From the NCBI RefSeq assembly GCF_003863355.1, contig NZ_QQWG01000001.1, positions 248,001 through 312,000 of the forward strand: 64,000 nt of DNA. The letters run 5' to 3'. This document shows positions 17,304 through 26,761 of this stretch, piece by piece (positions within the stretch are counted from its first letter, which is position 1; the number at the start of each line of letters is the position of its first letter). The DNA comes from Ancylomarina euxina. GTDB taxonomy: Bacteria > Bacteroidota > Bacteroidia > Bacteroidales > Marinifilaceae. The translations under genes were made by a program, and so were the position numbers. The notes under the pieces were generated by a model. The model saw only the letters and a program-made list of their open reading frames with translations, did not search any database and was not told the DNA's origin.

Positions 17304-19100
17304 ATGAAGAATTTTTTTAAAATCACTTTTGCCTCTCTCTTAGCCTTTATCATCGGCAGTATTCTACTGCTATTTATTGGTATGGGAATAATAGGAGCGA
17401 TAGTTGCTAGTGGTGATAAGCCTGTTACTGTAAAGAATAATTCTGTTCTTGAAATCACTTTGAATAAAGAGATTATGGATAGAGGCTCAGATAACCCTAT
17501 GGATGGTTTTGATTTCATGAAAATGAAGCCTCAACCAAAATTGGGGTTAGATAATATTCTCGAGTGTATTGAGAAAGCTAAAGCGGATGATAAAATCAAA
17601 GGTATTTATCTGAATGTTAGTGATATTTCTTCAAGTTTTGGAGGTTATGCCGTAGCTCAGGAGATCCGCACTAAACTGAAAGAGTTTAAAACTTCAGGTA
17701 AGTTTATAGTGGCTTATAATAATATGGGATTTTCTCAAAAAGCGTACTATTTAGCTTCTGTGTCTGATAGTATCTTTATTAATCCACTTGGTAATATCTG
17801 GTTTACAGGTATGGGTGGTGAAATGACTTTTTATAAGAATTTCCTAAAGAAAATTGGTGTTGAAGCTCAGGTTGTTCGTGTTGGTAAATACAAATCGGCA
17901 ACAGAACCTTATTTCCTTGAGAAGATGAGTGAGGCTTCACGCGAGCAGAATTTAGCTTACACTTCAGCCATGTGGAATCAAATGGCAGTGGGTATTGCTC
18001 AGGAGCGTGATATTACTGTTGAAGCGTTCAATAAATTAACCAATGAACTGGCTGTGCGCAAGCCTCAGCATGCATTGGATTATAAGCTTATTGATGGTAT
18101 TATTTACGAAGATGAAATGGAAGCTAAGCTAAAAGATCTTGTAGGAATAAAATCGAGCAAAAAATTAAACACGATTGGTATTGACAAGTATACTAAGGCT
18201 CCAAACGTAAATAAAAAATATTCAAAAGATAAGATCGCGGTTGTTTATGCAACCGGAGCTATTGGTTTTGAACAATCATCAACAGCAATTGGTCCAGAAT
18301 TAGCTCAAACTATTCGTGAGGCTAGAAAAGATACGACAGTTAAAGCGATTGTTTTACGTATCAATTCACCAGGAGGTAGTGCTTTAATTTCAGACATTAT
18401 CTGGAGAGAGGTTGACCTAGCTAGACAAACAAAGCCAGTTATTGCCTCTATGGGTAATGTTGCTGCTTCGGGAGGCTATTATATCGCATGTGCTGCTGAT
18501 ACAATCGTGGCTGATCCAAATACAATAACGGGTTCTATTGGTATTTACGGTTTATTCTTCTCAGGTGAGGATTTGATTAAGAATAAGCTAGGTTTAACTA
18601 CAGATCCTATTGGTACACATAAGTTTTCATCTTTTGGAGGAGGTTACCCGATTCCATTTATGCCATTTTCATCTCGTAAGTTCAATGAGCAAGAACGTCA
18701 GATTCTTCAGGAGTTTCTTAACGATGGTTACGATACTTTCCTAAGCCGAGTTGCTACTGGACGTCATAAGACTGTAGAAGAGATTCATGAAGTTGCACAA
18801 GGCCGTGTTTGGAATGCTATTGATGCACAAAAATCTGGCTTGGTTGATGTTTTAGGTGGTCTTGAGACAGCTATTGCAATTGCAAAAGAAAAGGCTGGTA
18901 TCGATGAGTACCGATTAACTTCTTTACCTAAAGAAAAAGACCCATTCCAAGCCTTGATTGATGACTTTACAGGTAATGTGAAGATGCAAATTCTCAAGAG
19001 TGAGCTGGGTGTTAATTATCAGTATTACGAAAAGACAAAAGATATTATGAATATGGGTGGTGTACAAGCTAGAATCCCATATCAAATTGATTTATATTAA
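17304..19100 (+). CDS. sppA: Signal peptide peptidase SppA, long (67K) type
   Basis: The 598-residue enzyme has one N-terminal membrane helix (about residues 8-35) and two tandem S49-type domains, as in E. coli SppA. The catalytic lysine is in the first half, GKYKSATEPY (Lys197), and the nucleophile in the second, VAASGGYY (Ser389). It degrades cleaved signal peptides in the membrane. A TATATTTG box at 17204-17211 may be its -7 element. It ends before a clear terminator and is probably monocistronic. Confidence 0.96.
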   Translation: MKNFFKITFASLLAFIIGSILLLFIGMGIIGAIVASGDKPVTVKNNSVLEITLNKEIMDRGSDNPMDGFDFMKMKPQPKLGLDNILECIEKAKADDKIKGIYLNVSDISSSFGGYAVAQEIRTKLKEFKTSGKFIVAYNNMGFSQKAYYLASVSDSIFINPLGNIWFTGMGGEMTFYKNFLKKIGVEAQVVRVGKYKSATEPYFLEKMSEASREQNLAYTSAMWNQMAVGIAQERDITVEAFNKLTNELAVRKPQHALDYKLIDGIIYEDEMEAKLKDLVGIKSSKKLNTIGIDKYTKAPNVNKKYSKDKIAVVYATGAIGFEQSSTAIGPELAQTIREARKDTTVKAIVLRINSPGGSALISDIIWREVDLARQTKPVIASMGNVAASGGYYIACAADTIVADPNTITGSIGIYGLFFSGEDLIKNKLGLTTDPIGTHKFSSFGGGYPIPFMPFSSRKFNEQERQILQEFLNDGYDTFLSRVATGRHKTVEEIHEVAQGRVWNAIDAQKSGLVDVLGGLETAIAIAKEKAGIDEYRLTSLPKEKDPFQALIDDFTGNVKMQILKSELGVNYQYYEKTKDIMNMGGVQARIPYQIDLY

Positions 19101-19126
19101 ATTTTCAAATAAATTAGCGAAACGGT

Positions 19127-19160
19127 GAAAGGACTCTCAAGAAATTGAGGGTCTTTTTTA
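19127..19160 (+). terminator. Terminator after sppA
   Basis: The stem GACTCTCAA / TTGAGGGTC (one G-T pair) with a GAAA tetraloop is followed by six T residues. Confidence 0.8.
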
Positions 19161-19247
19161 TTTTGTATTTCACTTCTGAGTTTTAGACACAGGAAAAACT
19201 TATTATCTTTATCAGGATTCTAACAAATTAGAACAAAAAGAGTTGAT

Positions 19248-19712
19248 ATGGAAAAGATTAAAACAAATGCAGGTCATGGCTTAGGTGTAGCTGGTTTAGT
19301 TCTAGGTATCTTAAGTTTGTTGTTGGCTTTTATTCCTTGCGTGGGTGTTATTGCAATTGGGCCTGGTGTTATTGCGATTGTCCTATCAATAGTTGGCCTT
19401 GTTCAAGCCAATAAGGGTAATGGGGCCAGAGGAATTAATATTGCAGCCTTGGTGATTTCTGCTTTTGGAACCTTAATTGCCTGCCTTTGGTTGTTCGTCT
19501 TTGTGGGCATTGCCTCTCTTGACGAAGATCAAATTGAAGGTATGGTTGAGGATGTGATTGAAGAAGTTGTTCGCGGGACAAATTCTTGTAACACTGATTT
19601 ACAAGATGAATTGAATAAATTGGAGATGCAATTGGATAGTATTAAAATTGACGAAACAATCCATATTCAGACCGATTCAATGAAAATTAAGATTCATATT
19701 GAGAAAGAATAA
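19248..19712 (+). CDS. DUF4190-like small membrane protein
   Basis: The 154-residue product has three hydrophobic segments: GLGVAGLVLGILSLLLAFIP, VIAIGPGVIAIVLSIVGLVQA, and INIAALVISAFGTLIACLWLF. The Gly-rich pattern is that of DUF4190/DUF4870-like small membrane proteins. The last 60 residues are acidic and probably soluble, with two coiled-coil-like stretches. Function is unknown. The next gene starts 5 bases after the stop, so the pair is very likely an operon. Confidence 0.75.
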   Translation: MEKIKTNAGHGLGVAGLVLGILSLLLAFIPCVGVIAIGPGVIAIVLSIVGLVQANKGNGARGINIAALVISAFGTLIACLWLFVFVGIASLDEDQIEGMVEDVIEEVVRGTNSCNTDLQDELNKLEMQLDSIKIDETIHIQTDSMKIKIHIEKE

Positions 19713-19717
19713 GTCAG

Positions 19718-20146
19718 ATGAAAGAAATTGATTCCTATAGAATCATCAATATCATATTTGCAGGAGTAATTGGACTGGTGTTCATTTACTCCTGTCTTTT
19801 TTTACCTGAGAATGGCAGGCATATAATCCCTTCTATCTATACGGATATAACATGCAATGCAAGTCCCTCCTTGGGATTGTCCAGAGCTTTTTCAGCTCTT
19901 GTAAGAGGACAAGTTAGCCTGGCTAATCAGTTTAACCCATATGCCCTTAATATCTTTGCATTCTTCTGTTTTCAATTTCTTTATCGATTAATATCACTCA
20001 GGGTAGATAGTCAAGCATTTATAAGTAAAAGAAAATGGATTCGAATCGATATTATTTTATCCATCTCCTTATTCTTTTTTGCTTTTTACCCATTAATACA
20101 ATTTACTTTACAGACTGTTGGAGAAGTCTTCAGATCTATTTTTTAG
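19718..20146 (+). CDS. DUF2752-like membrane protein
   Basis: The 142-residue product has three predicted helices. The central segment CNASPSLGLSRAFSALVRGQ followed by NQFNPYA aligns with the DUF2752 core (CPxCGxTRAF.....G....A...NP). The second Cys and the Gly of the usual CPxCG are replaced here, so the metal-like motif is lost. Function of the family is unknown. It forms an operon with the DUF4190-like gene. Confidence 0.65.
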   Translation: MKEIDSYRIINIIFAGVIGLVFIYSCLFLPENGRHIIPSIYTDITCNASPSLGLSRAFSALVRGQVSLANQFNPYALNIFAFFCFQFLYRLISLRVDSQAFISKRKWIRIDIILSISLFFFAFYPLIQFTLQTVGEVFRSIF

Positions 20147-20166
20147 AATAAGTCAAAGTGGATGTA

Positions 20167-20193
20167 TAAAAAAAGGCCGTGATATCACGACCT
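20167..20193. terminator. Bidirectional terminator between convergent genes
   Basis: AGGCCGTGAT / ATCACGACCT is a near-perfect palindromic stem preceded by seven A residues. It best serves the minus-strand hydrolase gene. Confidence 0.75.
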
Positions 20194-20212
20194 AATTATT
20201 TAGTAGTTCAGT

Positions 20213-21517
20213 TTATTCTTTTATCGAACTCACAACGTTCTGAATAAACTTATTGGTGTCGAATCGCTTGTCGATGGATAAGCCAAGGCGGACAATAACC
20301 AGATCTTTCGATGGAATAATAGATATCAGTTGACCATGATGACCGACACAATTGTATTCATCGATTTCAGAATCGGGATTCAGCCAGAATTGAGCGCCAT
20401 ACTTGCCATTTGAAGCCTTAGCAGGTGTGTGTGAATATTCTACCCAACCTTCTGGAAAAATACGTTCTCCGTTTTGTATTCCATCATTTAAGTAGAGTAA
20501 ACCAAACTTAGCCCAGTCTCGAGTAGTGGCATAACCAAAAGATGAGCCTACAAATGTTCCTTCGGCATCAGTCTCGAAATAAAATGAAGGTGCGCCAATT
20601 TTCTTGAACAATTCCTCGTAAGGGAAATGGTGATATTCTTCATCATTATTAATTTTGTTACGAAGGTATTGACTGATGATATTTGTTGTGCCTGATGAAT
20701 AAATCCAAGTGGAATCTGGTTTCACAGAGAATTGTTTAGCCATGGCATAACCTGAAGCAGTACCTGCTTTGTATAGCATCTTCGTGACATCAGACAAGCC
20801 TCCATAGCCTTCGTTCCAATCCAATCCGCTGCTCATATGCATCAAATTGTTTAGACTAATGTTTTTTCTATCATCCTTTTCCCACTCATTAAACAGGTTC
20901 TTGTCTTCAAGATCAAGTCGATTTTGTTTTTTCAGAATCCCCACAAGCGCATTGATAATGCTTTTGTTCATGGACCAACCCAAAAGCGGTGTTGACTGAT
21001 TAAAACCATCACCATATCGCTCAGCAATCAGCTTATTCTTGTAAAGTACCACAACACCCCGGGTTCTTTCTTCATGTTTGAAAACGGAATCGAGAGCAAA
21101 ATTCAAAAGATCAAAAGCGATTTCATCCTTGATGCTGTCAATCTGAGTATCTAAAGGGATATTGTCGATATGTGGCCTTTTAAAAGCCTGCTGTTTTAAT
21201 TCATCCGCATTGTAACCTTTCGTTATACAGCAGCCCAATGCATCCCTATAAATCGCTTTGCGTGGGAATAAACCGAATATGCTAGCTGTGACCGATTTCT
21301 CATTTTCATCAACTTTGATACTGGTTTTACTCATAAATGAGTAGTTGATATCATTATTTTGTAAGGATTCTAAGCTTCTGTTTGCAATGAAAATACCAGA
21401 GCAAACATCTTTTGCAGAATAGCCAGTTACAACTGGAAGCTTAACACTTATATCGTAGATAAAATAACTTAAGCCAAGGATGGCAATGGCTAATAGAATT
21501 CGTTTATTTTTTTTCAT
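20213..21517 (-). CDS. Beta-lactamase-fold serine hydrolase
   Basis: The 434-residue protein has an N-terminal signal anchor (residues 5-22) and a class C beta-lactamase-like domain. The SxxK motif is WSMNKSI (Ser182, Lys185), the YxN-type motif appears as YSSGTTN, and the third motif is HHG in CVGHHGQ. It is likely periplasmic or membrane-anchored. This family includes esterases, D-aminopeptidases and 6-aminohexanoate-dimer hydrolase relatives; a real antibiotic-hydrolysing role is not implied. The first 120 residues are a separate region of unknown fold. Confidence 0.88.
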   Translation of the reverse strand: MKKNKRILLAIAILGLSYFIYDISVKLPVVTGYSAKDVCSGIFIANRSLESLQNNDINYSFMSKTSIKVDENEKSVTASIFGLFPRKAIYRDALGCCITKGYNADELKQQAFKRPHIDNIPLDTQIDSIKDEIAFDLLNFALDSVFKHEERTRGVVVLYKNKLIAERYGDGFNQSTPLLGWSMNKSIINALVGILKKQNRLDLEDKNLFNEWEKDDRKNISLNNLMHMSSGLDWNEGYGGLSDVTKMLYKAGTASGYAMAKQFSVKPDSTWIYSSGTTNIISQYLRNKINNDEEYHHFPYEELFKKIGAPSFYFETDAEGTFVGSSFGYATTRDWAKFGLLYLNDGIQNGERIFPEGWVEYSHTPAKASNGKYGAQFWLNPDSEIDEYNCVGHHGQLISIIPSKDLVIVRLGLSIDKRFDTNKFIQNVVSSIKE

Positions 21518-21720
21518 GTGATTACAATAGGTTACATGATTCGTTTGTTGAATAAAAATAAGAAATTATATGAACTCTTCGATTGAATTAGGATATTGCA
21601 TGAAAAGAACAAAGAGTTTAGATAATTATGAGTGCTTAAAGGCAGAGTTGAGTTTTTATAGAATAGTCAATTTCATCTGTGAAATTAGTGTAATCTGTGG
21701 TTTGAAATATTTCAATTAAA

Positions 21721-21751
21721 AAAAGAAAAGGCTGCGAAATTCGCAGCCTTT
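21721..21751 (-). terminator. Terminator of the DUF2723 gene
   Basis: AAAGGCTGCGAA pairs with TTCGCAGCCTTT with a one-base loop, and on the minus strand it is followed by a T-rich run. It sits just past the stop at 21755. Confidence 0.8.
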
Positions 21752-21754
21752 ATC

Positions 21755-24700
21755 CTATTTGTTCTTTCCTCCATTTCGAGTGAAAGTCTCAAATAAACTT
21801 TCAAAGTCTCGTTGGATTTTATCTTTGATATCATCCTGACCACCTGATTCTGCAAGTCCTAGTAGCATTTGAACAATTCTGATTTCTCTTTGTTGTTCAG
21901 TTTCAATACTAGCGAAGTATACCGGTTCAAGAGAAAGGAAGTATTCCATCTTTTCATATGAGTTTTCGGCAATCTGCAGAAGCAATTCATTCGCTTTCTC
22001 AGTAGCACCTGCACGGTAATATTCTTGAATAAAACCAACCAATGAATAGTCGATAGGAAGTTTTTCGATTGGGAGTTCTTCCATGCATCTATCCAAAACC
22101 TTAGCTGCTTTTTCGGGTTTGTTTTCATCATTTAACTGAGCTGCTAAACGCACATGATTCGAACGGAATGACATGATACCGCATGTGATGATGTGGAATT
22201 GATCCATATACACATCTGGTTCTTTGATACGACCATATTCAAACTTATTCATCATGTTATCGTAAAGAAGATCTGTGTTGATACGACCATACTCTCCATA
22301 AGAATTTTCAGCTTCTATTGGAACCAAACGATATGTTGCTCCTTCCAACTGGAAATATTTTTCAAGACCTAAATAGTTTTCAGGTCCCATTCCAATTGAG
22401 AAGTAGATAGGCCGTTCCCATTCATTCGATGCGATGATATCAAGAATCATCATGCTATTTTTATAGAGGTAGTTGGTTTTCAATGTCCATTCTAATCGAT
22501 CAACTATAAGGTCAGCATCTTCTTTTTGAACGGTACCATTTTTAAGTACCTTATCTGTATCAACAGGTAAATAGATATTTTTCCCTGGGAAATAATCCAT
22601 CATTTTACCCGATTGAGTTTCAAGGCGAGTACGCTTATTGTCACTACCAACAAACTCTATTAGTTTAGCGAGTTCTTCAGCTTTTTCCAAACGATCCATT
22701 ACAGGAATTTGATCTCGAACACCTGGTTCTACCTTTTCAGCACTTAGACTCATAGGGACAGGATCAGAATCATAAGCCTTTCTCCGCATTTGATTGATGT
22801 ACCAATCTCCAGCTAATAAGCTGATGTTGACAATACGAATGTCACGACGGATGCCTTCAACTTCTTGTGCATACCAAAGAGGGAAGGTGTCGTTATCCCC
22901 ATAAGTGAATAGAATTGCATTAGGAGCGCACGAGTTTAAATAGTTCTCGGCGTATGCTAAGGTAGCATAACGTCCACCTCTGTCGTGATCGTCCCAGTTT
23001 TGTTGAGCCATAAGGCCCGGAACTGCAACAAGACAAATAAGAGTAACCATACCTGCAGATGCCAGTGCTGGCATTTTCTTTTGCAGGAAGTTATAAAGAC
23101 CCAATACACCAAAACCAATCCAAATGGCAAAGGCATAGAACGATCCAGCATAAGCGTAGTCACGCTCACGCGGCTGATGTGGGGATTGATTTAGATAAAC
23201 CACAATAGCTAATCCGGTCAGTAGGAAGAGTAGCATAACAACCCAGAAATCCTTTTTGCCTTCTTTGCCGGCATTTAGTTGAAAGAAAATACCAATTAAA
23301 CCTAAAATGAAAGGAAGAAAGAATAAGGTATTTCTAGATTTTTTATTTTTCAGTTCTGAATATAATTTATCCTGATTCCCCAGTCGCATTTCATCTAAAA
23401 ATTGAATACCTGATATCCAGTTACCATGTCGAATTCCACCATGATTTTGAATATCGTTTTGACGGCCAGCAAAATTCCACATGAAATAACGCCAATACAT
23501 GTGATTGAACTGATAGCGGAAAAAGAAGCTAAGGTTATTCCCGAAACTTGGTTTGTATATGGTTTCAGGACCATTCCCATTATCAACTGTGATCGGATTG
23601 TTTTTTGAGATACCTCCCCAATATTCGTAATCACTTATATGGCCGGCATTCGAGCTATACATACGAGGGAAAATCGTTTTAAATCGAGAATCAAATTCGT
23701 AAGCAGGCTTGCGAGAAGCAATCACATATTTATCACCCTTCTGAATATAGACAGGAGTTGTGTATTTCACATCGTTGACTGGGGCATTATAGTATTCTCC
23801 AAACACAAGTGGCCTATCGCCATATTGCTCACGATTCAAATAAGATAATAGGGCAAAAACATTGTCTGGGTTATTCTCATCCATTGGAGGGTTAGCCGAA
23901 GAACGGATAACGATCATGGCAAATGAAGAATACCCAATCATGATCACAACAAATGAAGTGACAATGGTATTTAATATGACTTTATTGTGCTTAATTGAAT
24001 AGTTAATGGTCCATACAACAAGAGCGATCATGGCAATGCCATAAATTAGAACACCTGTATTGAAAGGAGCTCCTATTCCATTGACGAAGGCTAACTCGAA
24101 CCATGAAGCCATTTTTATGACTCCAGGAATGATCCCATACATGATAGCACCTAAAATGACTAAAGAGATTCCCAAAGCTGCAAGAACACCATTTCTGGTT
24201 GTTTCATATTTTTTGAAATAGTAAACAAATATGATTGCCGGAATAGCTAAAAGGTTTAGAAGGTGTACCCCAATTGAAAGTCCCATCAGATAGGCAATCA
24301 GGATAATCCATCGATTGGCATATTTCTGATCAGCAACATTTTCCCATTTTAGAATAGCCCAGAAAACGACTGCAGTAAACAGTGAGGATAGCGCATAAAC
24401 TTCGCCTTCGACAGCAGAAAACCAAAAAGTATCAGAAAAAGTATAAGCGAGTGCACCAACCATACCAGCTCCAAAAACGGCAAGTCCATTAGCTAAACTA
24501 ATCTCCCCATCTTTTATAAAAAGCTTTTTGGCAAGATGGGTGATGGTCCAGAACAAAAACATGATGGTGAATGCCGAAGCAAGAGCAGACATCAGGTTGA
24601 CCATGAGAGCCACGTATGAAGGATCGGGAGCGAATAATGAAAAGAAACGCGCTAAGATCATAAAAAGAGGAGCTCCAGGAGGGTGCCCAACTTCTAAGCC

Positions 24701-24856
24701 ATATGCTGTTGTAATAAATTCACCACAATCCCATAAACTGGCAGAAGGTTCCATGGTTAAAGCGTAGGTAATGGCTGCAATAGCAAAAGCCAACCAGCCT
24801 AGAATAATGTTATATCGACTATAATCTGTATTCGATAGTTTATTGTTTCTGGACAT
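21755..24856 (-). CDS. DUF2723 family membrane glycosyltransferase-like protein
   Basis: The 1033-residue protein starts with the family pattern: first helix LGWLAFAIAAITYALTMEPS, then SLWDCGEFITTAYGLEVGHPPGAPLF. This loop after TM1 is where GT-C glycosyltransferases carry acidic catalytic residues. About 12 helices fill residues 15-600, and the C-terminal 400 residues are soluble, probably periplasmic, with helical repeat character at the end. DUF2723 is related to eukaryotic TMEM260, a protein O-mannosyltransferase, so a role in glycosylating exported proteins is a reasonable inference. It is monocistronic. Confidence 0.9.
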   Translation of the reverse strand: MSRNNKLSNTDYSRYNIILGWLAFAIAAITYALTMEPSASLWDCGEFITTAYGLEVGHPPGAPLFMILARFFSLFAPDPSYVALMVNLMSALASAFTIMFLFWTITHLAKKLFIKDGEISLANGLAVFGAGMVGALAYTFSDTFWFSAVEGEVYALSSLFTAVVFWAILKWENVADQKYANRWIILIAYLMGLSIGVHLLNLLAIPAIIFVYYFKKYETTRNGVLAALGISLVILGAIMYGIIPGVIKMASWFELAFVNGIGAPFNTGVLIYGIAMIALVVWTINYSIKHNKVILNTIVTSFVVIMIGYSSFAMIVIRSSANPPMDENNPDNVFALLSYLNREQYGDRPLVFGEYYNAPVNDVKYTTPVYIQKGDKYVIASRKPAYEFDSRFKTIFPRMYSSNAGHISDYEYWGGISKNNPITVDNGNGPETIYKPSFGNNLSFFFRYQFNHMYWRYFMWNFAGRQNDIQNHGGIRHGNWISGIQFLDEMRLGNQDKLYSELKNKKSRNTLFFLPFILGLIGIFFQLNAGKEGKKDFWVVMLLFLLTGLAIVVYLNQSPHQPRERDYAYAGSFYAFAIWIGFGVLGLYNFLQKKMPALASAGMVTLICLVAVPGLMAQQNWDDHDRGGRYATLAYAENYLNSCAPNAILFTYGDNDTFPLWYAQEVEGIRRDIRIVNISLLAGDWYINQMRRKAYDSDPVPMSLSAEKVEPGVRDQIPVMDRLEKAEELAKLIEFVGSDNKRTRLETQSGKMMDYFPGKNIYLPVDTDKVLKNGTVQKEDADLIVDRLEWTLKTNYLYKNSMMILDIIASNEWERPIYFSIGMGPENYLGLEKYFQLEGATYRLVPIEAENSYGEYGRINTDLLYDNMMNKFEYGRIKEPDVYMDQFHIITCGIMSFRSNHVRLAAQLNDENKPEKAAKVLDRCMEELPIEKLPIDYSLVGFIQEYYRAGATEKANELLLQIAENSYEKMEYFLSLEPVYFASIETEQQREIRIVQMLLGLAESGGQDDIKDKIQRDFESLFETFTRNGGKNK

Positions 24857-25062
24857 ATTTTATTAAAAATTTATTGGAACGATGAGTTCTTTTTATTGTT
24901 TTTTGAATTAAGACAAACAAAGATGGCATATTTTCCATGGAATTGTTTCCCATTTGCCGAGTTTAGCTGACAGTATGATTTGTTTGTAAAAATATTTAAG
25001 GCTTGAAAATAGTCATTTTTAGGCACCTAGATCCTTAAGCTTCGAAAAAAATATTTTTTTTA

Positions 25063-25092
25063 TTTGCACAATGAAAAAAATGTTTACATTTG
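25063..25092 (+). promoter_or_regulatory. Bacteroidota promoter of tRNA-Gln copy 2
   Basis: TTTG at 25063-25066 and TACATTTG at 25085-25092 are 18 bases apart. The sequence differs from the copy 1 promoter although the tRNA is identical. Confidence 0.75.
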
Positions 25093-25122
25093 CAGTGCTC
25101 TAAGGAAATTGAGCAGTGGAAT

Positions 25123-25196
25123 TGTCCCGTGGTGTAATGGTAACACACCTGGTTTTGGTCCAGGCATTTAAGGTTCGAGTCCTTACGGGACAACCA
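25123..25196 (+). tRNA. tRNA-Gln (anticodon TTG), copy 2
   Basis: It is identical to copy 1 in every arm, with anticodon TTG and encoded CCA. Both copies look fully functional, with their own promoters and terminators. Confidence 0.96.
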
Positions 25197-25201
25197 ATAT
25201 T

Positions 25202-25233
25202 TAAGCTTCGAATTTTTATTCGGAGCTTTTTTT
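25202..25233 (+). terminator. Terminator of tRNA-Gln copy 2
   Basis: Same hairpin as copy 1 (AAGCTTCGAA / TTCGGAGCTT) with seven T residues. Confidence 0.85.
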
Positions 25234-25258
25234 ATGTCTTGTTATTTCATAGGTATAA

Positions 25259-25288
25259 ATAAAAAAGACGTCAATTGCTTAACGTCTC
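25259..25288 (-). terminator. Terminator of the family 9 glycosyltransferase gene
   Basis: AGACGT / ACGTCT stem; on the minus strand it is followed by six T residues, just after the stop at 25306. Confidence 0.6.
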
Positions 25289-25305
25289 TTTCTCTGAACT
25301 TGTAT

Positions 25306-26337
25306 TTAAATCATTTCTAAAGCTTCTTTGGCTACCCATTCTGGAGAAATATCTACCATGCACTTTTGATACACATTTTGAGAGCATTTTCCTGATCCAT
25401 CTTTCGTACAGGGGCGACACTTTAGATCAACTTCTAATGTTTTAATCTGTTCACCACTTGTAAAACCAAAGGCTGTAGGTCCCATTAAGGATAGGGCTTT
25501 TATACCAAACTTATCAGCTGCATGAAGAAAACCAGTATCCCCAGAAATAACCAACTGTGATTTTTGGACTAAATAACAGGATTCCAAAAGATTGGTTTTA
25601 CCCATTAGGTTCAAAATTCGATTAGGAGCTGTATCTTCAATCTCTTTACAGAATAAATCATCTGGCCCTGCCAATATCATAAATTTGTACTCAGGTAGGT
25701 TTAAGATAAGTTTTTGCCAATGCCCAACTGGCCAGCGTTTCATCGGCCAAGCCGCAGAAGGGACAAGGGTGATTAGTTTTAAATCATCTTCATTCTTGAA
25801 ATTAAGAATGTTTGAGTCAATTTTCTTTTTGAGATCTTCTGGAAAATACCAATCTGTTTTGTTGATGGAAAAATCTGTAATCCCCCATTTTTGAAGAGGC
25901 TTTCTGAAAGAAAGCATTCCTCTGAATGGCATTGGGTATTTATCGATTCTAAATTTGAACAAAAGAATACGTTTGATTCTGTCTTTACTACGAAGGGTGT
26001 AGTTTGGACCAATACCAAACCAACGCTTCCATCTTGGAACCAAGACAGTTTTTAAAACGATAGAGCGAATATTGCTATGAGCATCGAATGTATAGTCGAA
26101 TTTCTCTTTCTTCAATTCTTTGGCTTGTTTCCAAAGCCCCTTAAAACCAGCTTTTCTATCGAACCCCCAAATTTTAGTGATGCGATTGTCCATAGCTAGA
26201 AAGGATGACATGTCTTTTCTGGCAATCCAATGGATTTCAGCGTCTGGATAATGGTTTTTGATACCATCAACAACAGTCATACATTGAATGATATCGCCAA
26301 TGGAAGAAAAGCGAATGATGAGGAATTTTTTAGGCAT
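25306..26337 (-). CDS. Glycosyltransferase family 9 (heptosyltransferase-like)
   Basis: I chose the ATG at 26337 (MPKKFLIIRFSSIGDIIQCM), because the family normally begins directly with this ILxIRFSSIGD strand; an ATG at 26445 would add 36 hydrophobic and basic residues. The roughly 343-residue protein has the two Rossmann domains of GT9, with LVPSAAWPMKRWP and the C-terminal donor-binding GDTGFLHAADKFGIKALSLMGPT. A Cys-containing tail follows (CRPCTKDGSGKC). GT9 enzymes add heptose or similar sugars to lipopolysaccharide core from ADP-heptose. It stands alone here, outside any LPS cluster. Confidence 0.9.
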   Translation of the reverse strand: MPKKFLIIRFSSIGDIIQCMTVVDGIKNHYPDAEIHWIARKDMSSFLAMDNRITKIWGFDRKAGFKGLWKQAKELKKEKFDYTFDAHSNIRSIVLKTVLVPRWKRWFGIGPNYTLRSKDRIKRILLFKFRIDKYPMPFRGMLSFRKPLQKWGITDFSINKTDWYFPEDLKKKIDSNILNFKNEDDLKLITLVPSAAWPMKRWPVGHWQKLILNLPEYKFMILAGPDDLFCKEIEDTAPNRILNLMGKTNLLESCYLVQKSQLVISGDTGFLHAADKFGIKALSLMGPTAFGFTSGEQIKTLEVDLKCRPCTKDGSGKCSQNVYQKCMVDISPEWVAKEALEMI

Positions 26338-26445
26338 GGATTCTGTTTTTTTTAGCTTGAAAGACAAAATTAGAAAGATTTTTTTCAAAAGCTTAATTAT
26401 TGGCCTGCTAATGAGTTTTGAATAATAGAATTGAAGATTCATCAA

Positions 26446-26761
26446 AATTATAGTTCATGGTTCTTTTCTGCTTCTTTTGGATCGAAGAGAGGTGACCAGT
26501 TGATCAGTGTAGAGCAAATGTGTAATCAATAGATAATTTGTCATGGTTTGATAGAAGAATTTGAACTAAATCATAAATCCGTCGTCAAAATGTTACTTGG
26601 GAATTGAGATAGTCTTAGTAAATTATATATCAGAGCTTAAGGAGTGGGAATGAGGGTTTTTGAACAGATTGATTTATAAGTTTTAAAGAAGTTTGAAGAG
26701 GGCTTTTGTTTGGCATCTTTATTTAGGTTTTAAAAGTAATGAGACATTAAATCCTACGGAG
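26446..26761. other. 316-bp gap between divergent genes
   Basis: This AT-rich stretch should hold the promoters of the leftward glycosyltransferase gene and the rightward stress-protein gene. I see no clear -7 box, repeat or RNA in it. Part is open in frame upstream of the stress-protein ATG (TTG at 26693), but this extension has no counterpart in the paralogue. Confidence 0.4.

Larger units (their letters stand above)
25121..25233 (+). repeat. 113-bp direct repeat, copy 2 (tRNA-Gln plus terminator)
   Basis: This copy is identical to 14770-14882 and lies 10,351 bases downstream in the same orientation. A 12-base match to the terminator arm (TTAAGCTTCGAA) also occurs at 25035-25046, upstream of this copy. 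Confidence 0.9.

Noticed and set aside
20213-21517. Antibiotic-resistance beta-lactamase
   Set aside because: The fold motifs are shared with many esterases and peptidases, the N-terminal region is unrelated, and there is no resistance context.
14770-25233. Integrative element bounded by tRNA attachment sites
   Set aside because: The genes between the copies are housekeeping and metabolic, with no integrase or phage gene; both tRNAs are complete.
26693-26761. Upstream TTG extension of universal stress protein copy 1
   Set aside because: The 23 added residues have no match in the paralogue; ATG at 26762 aligns with its start.
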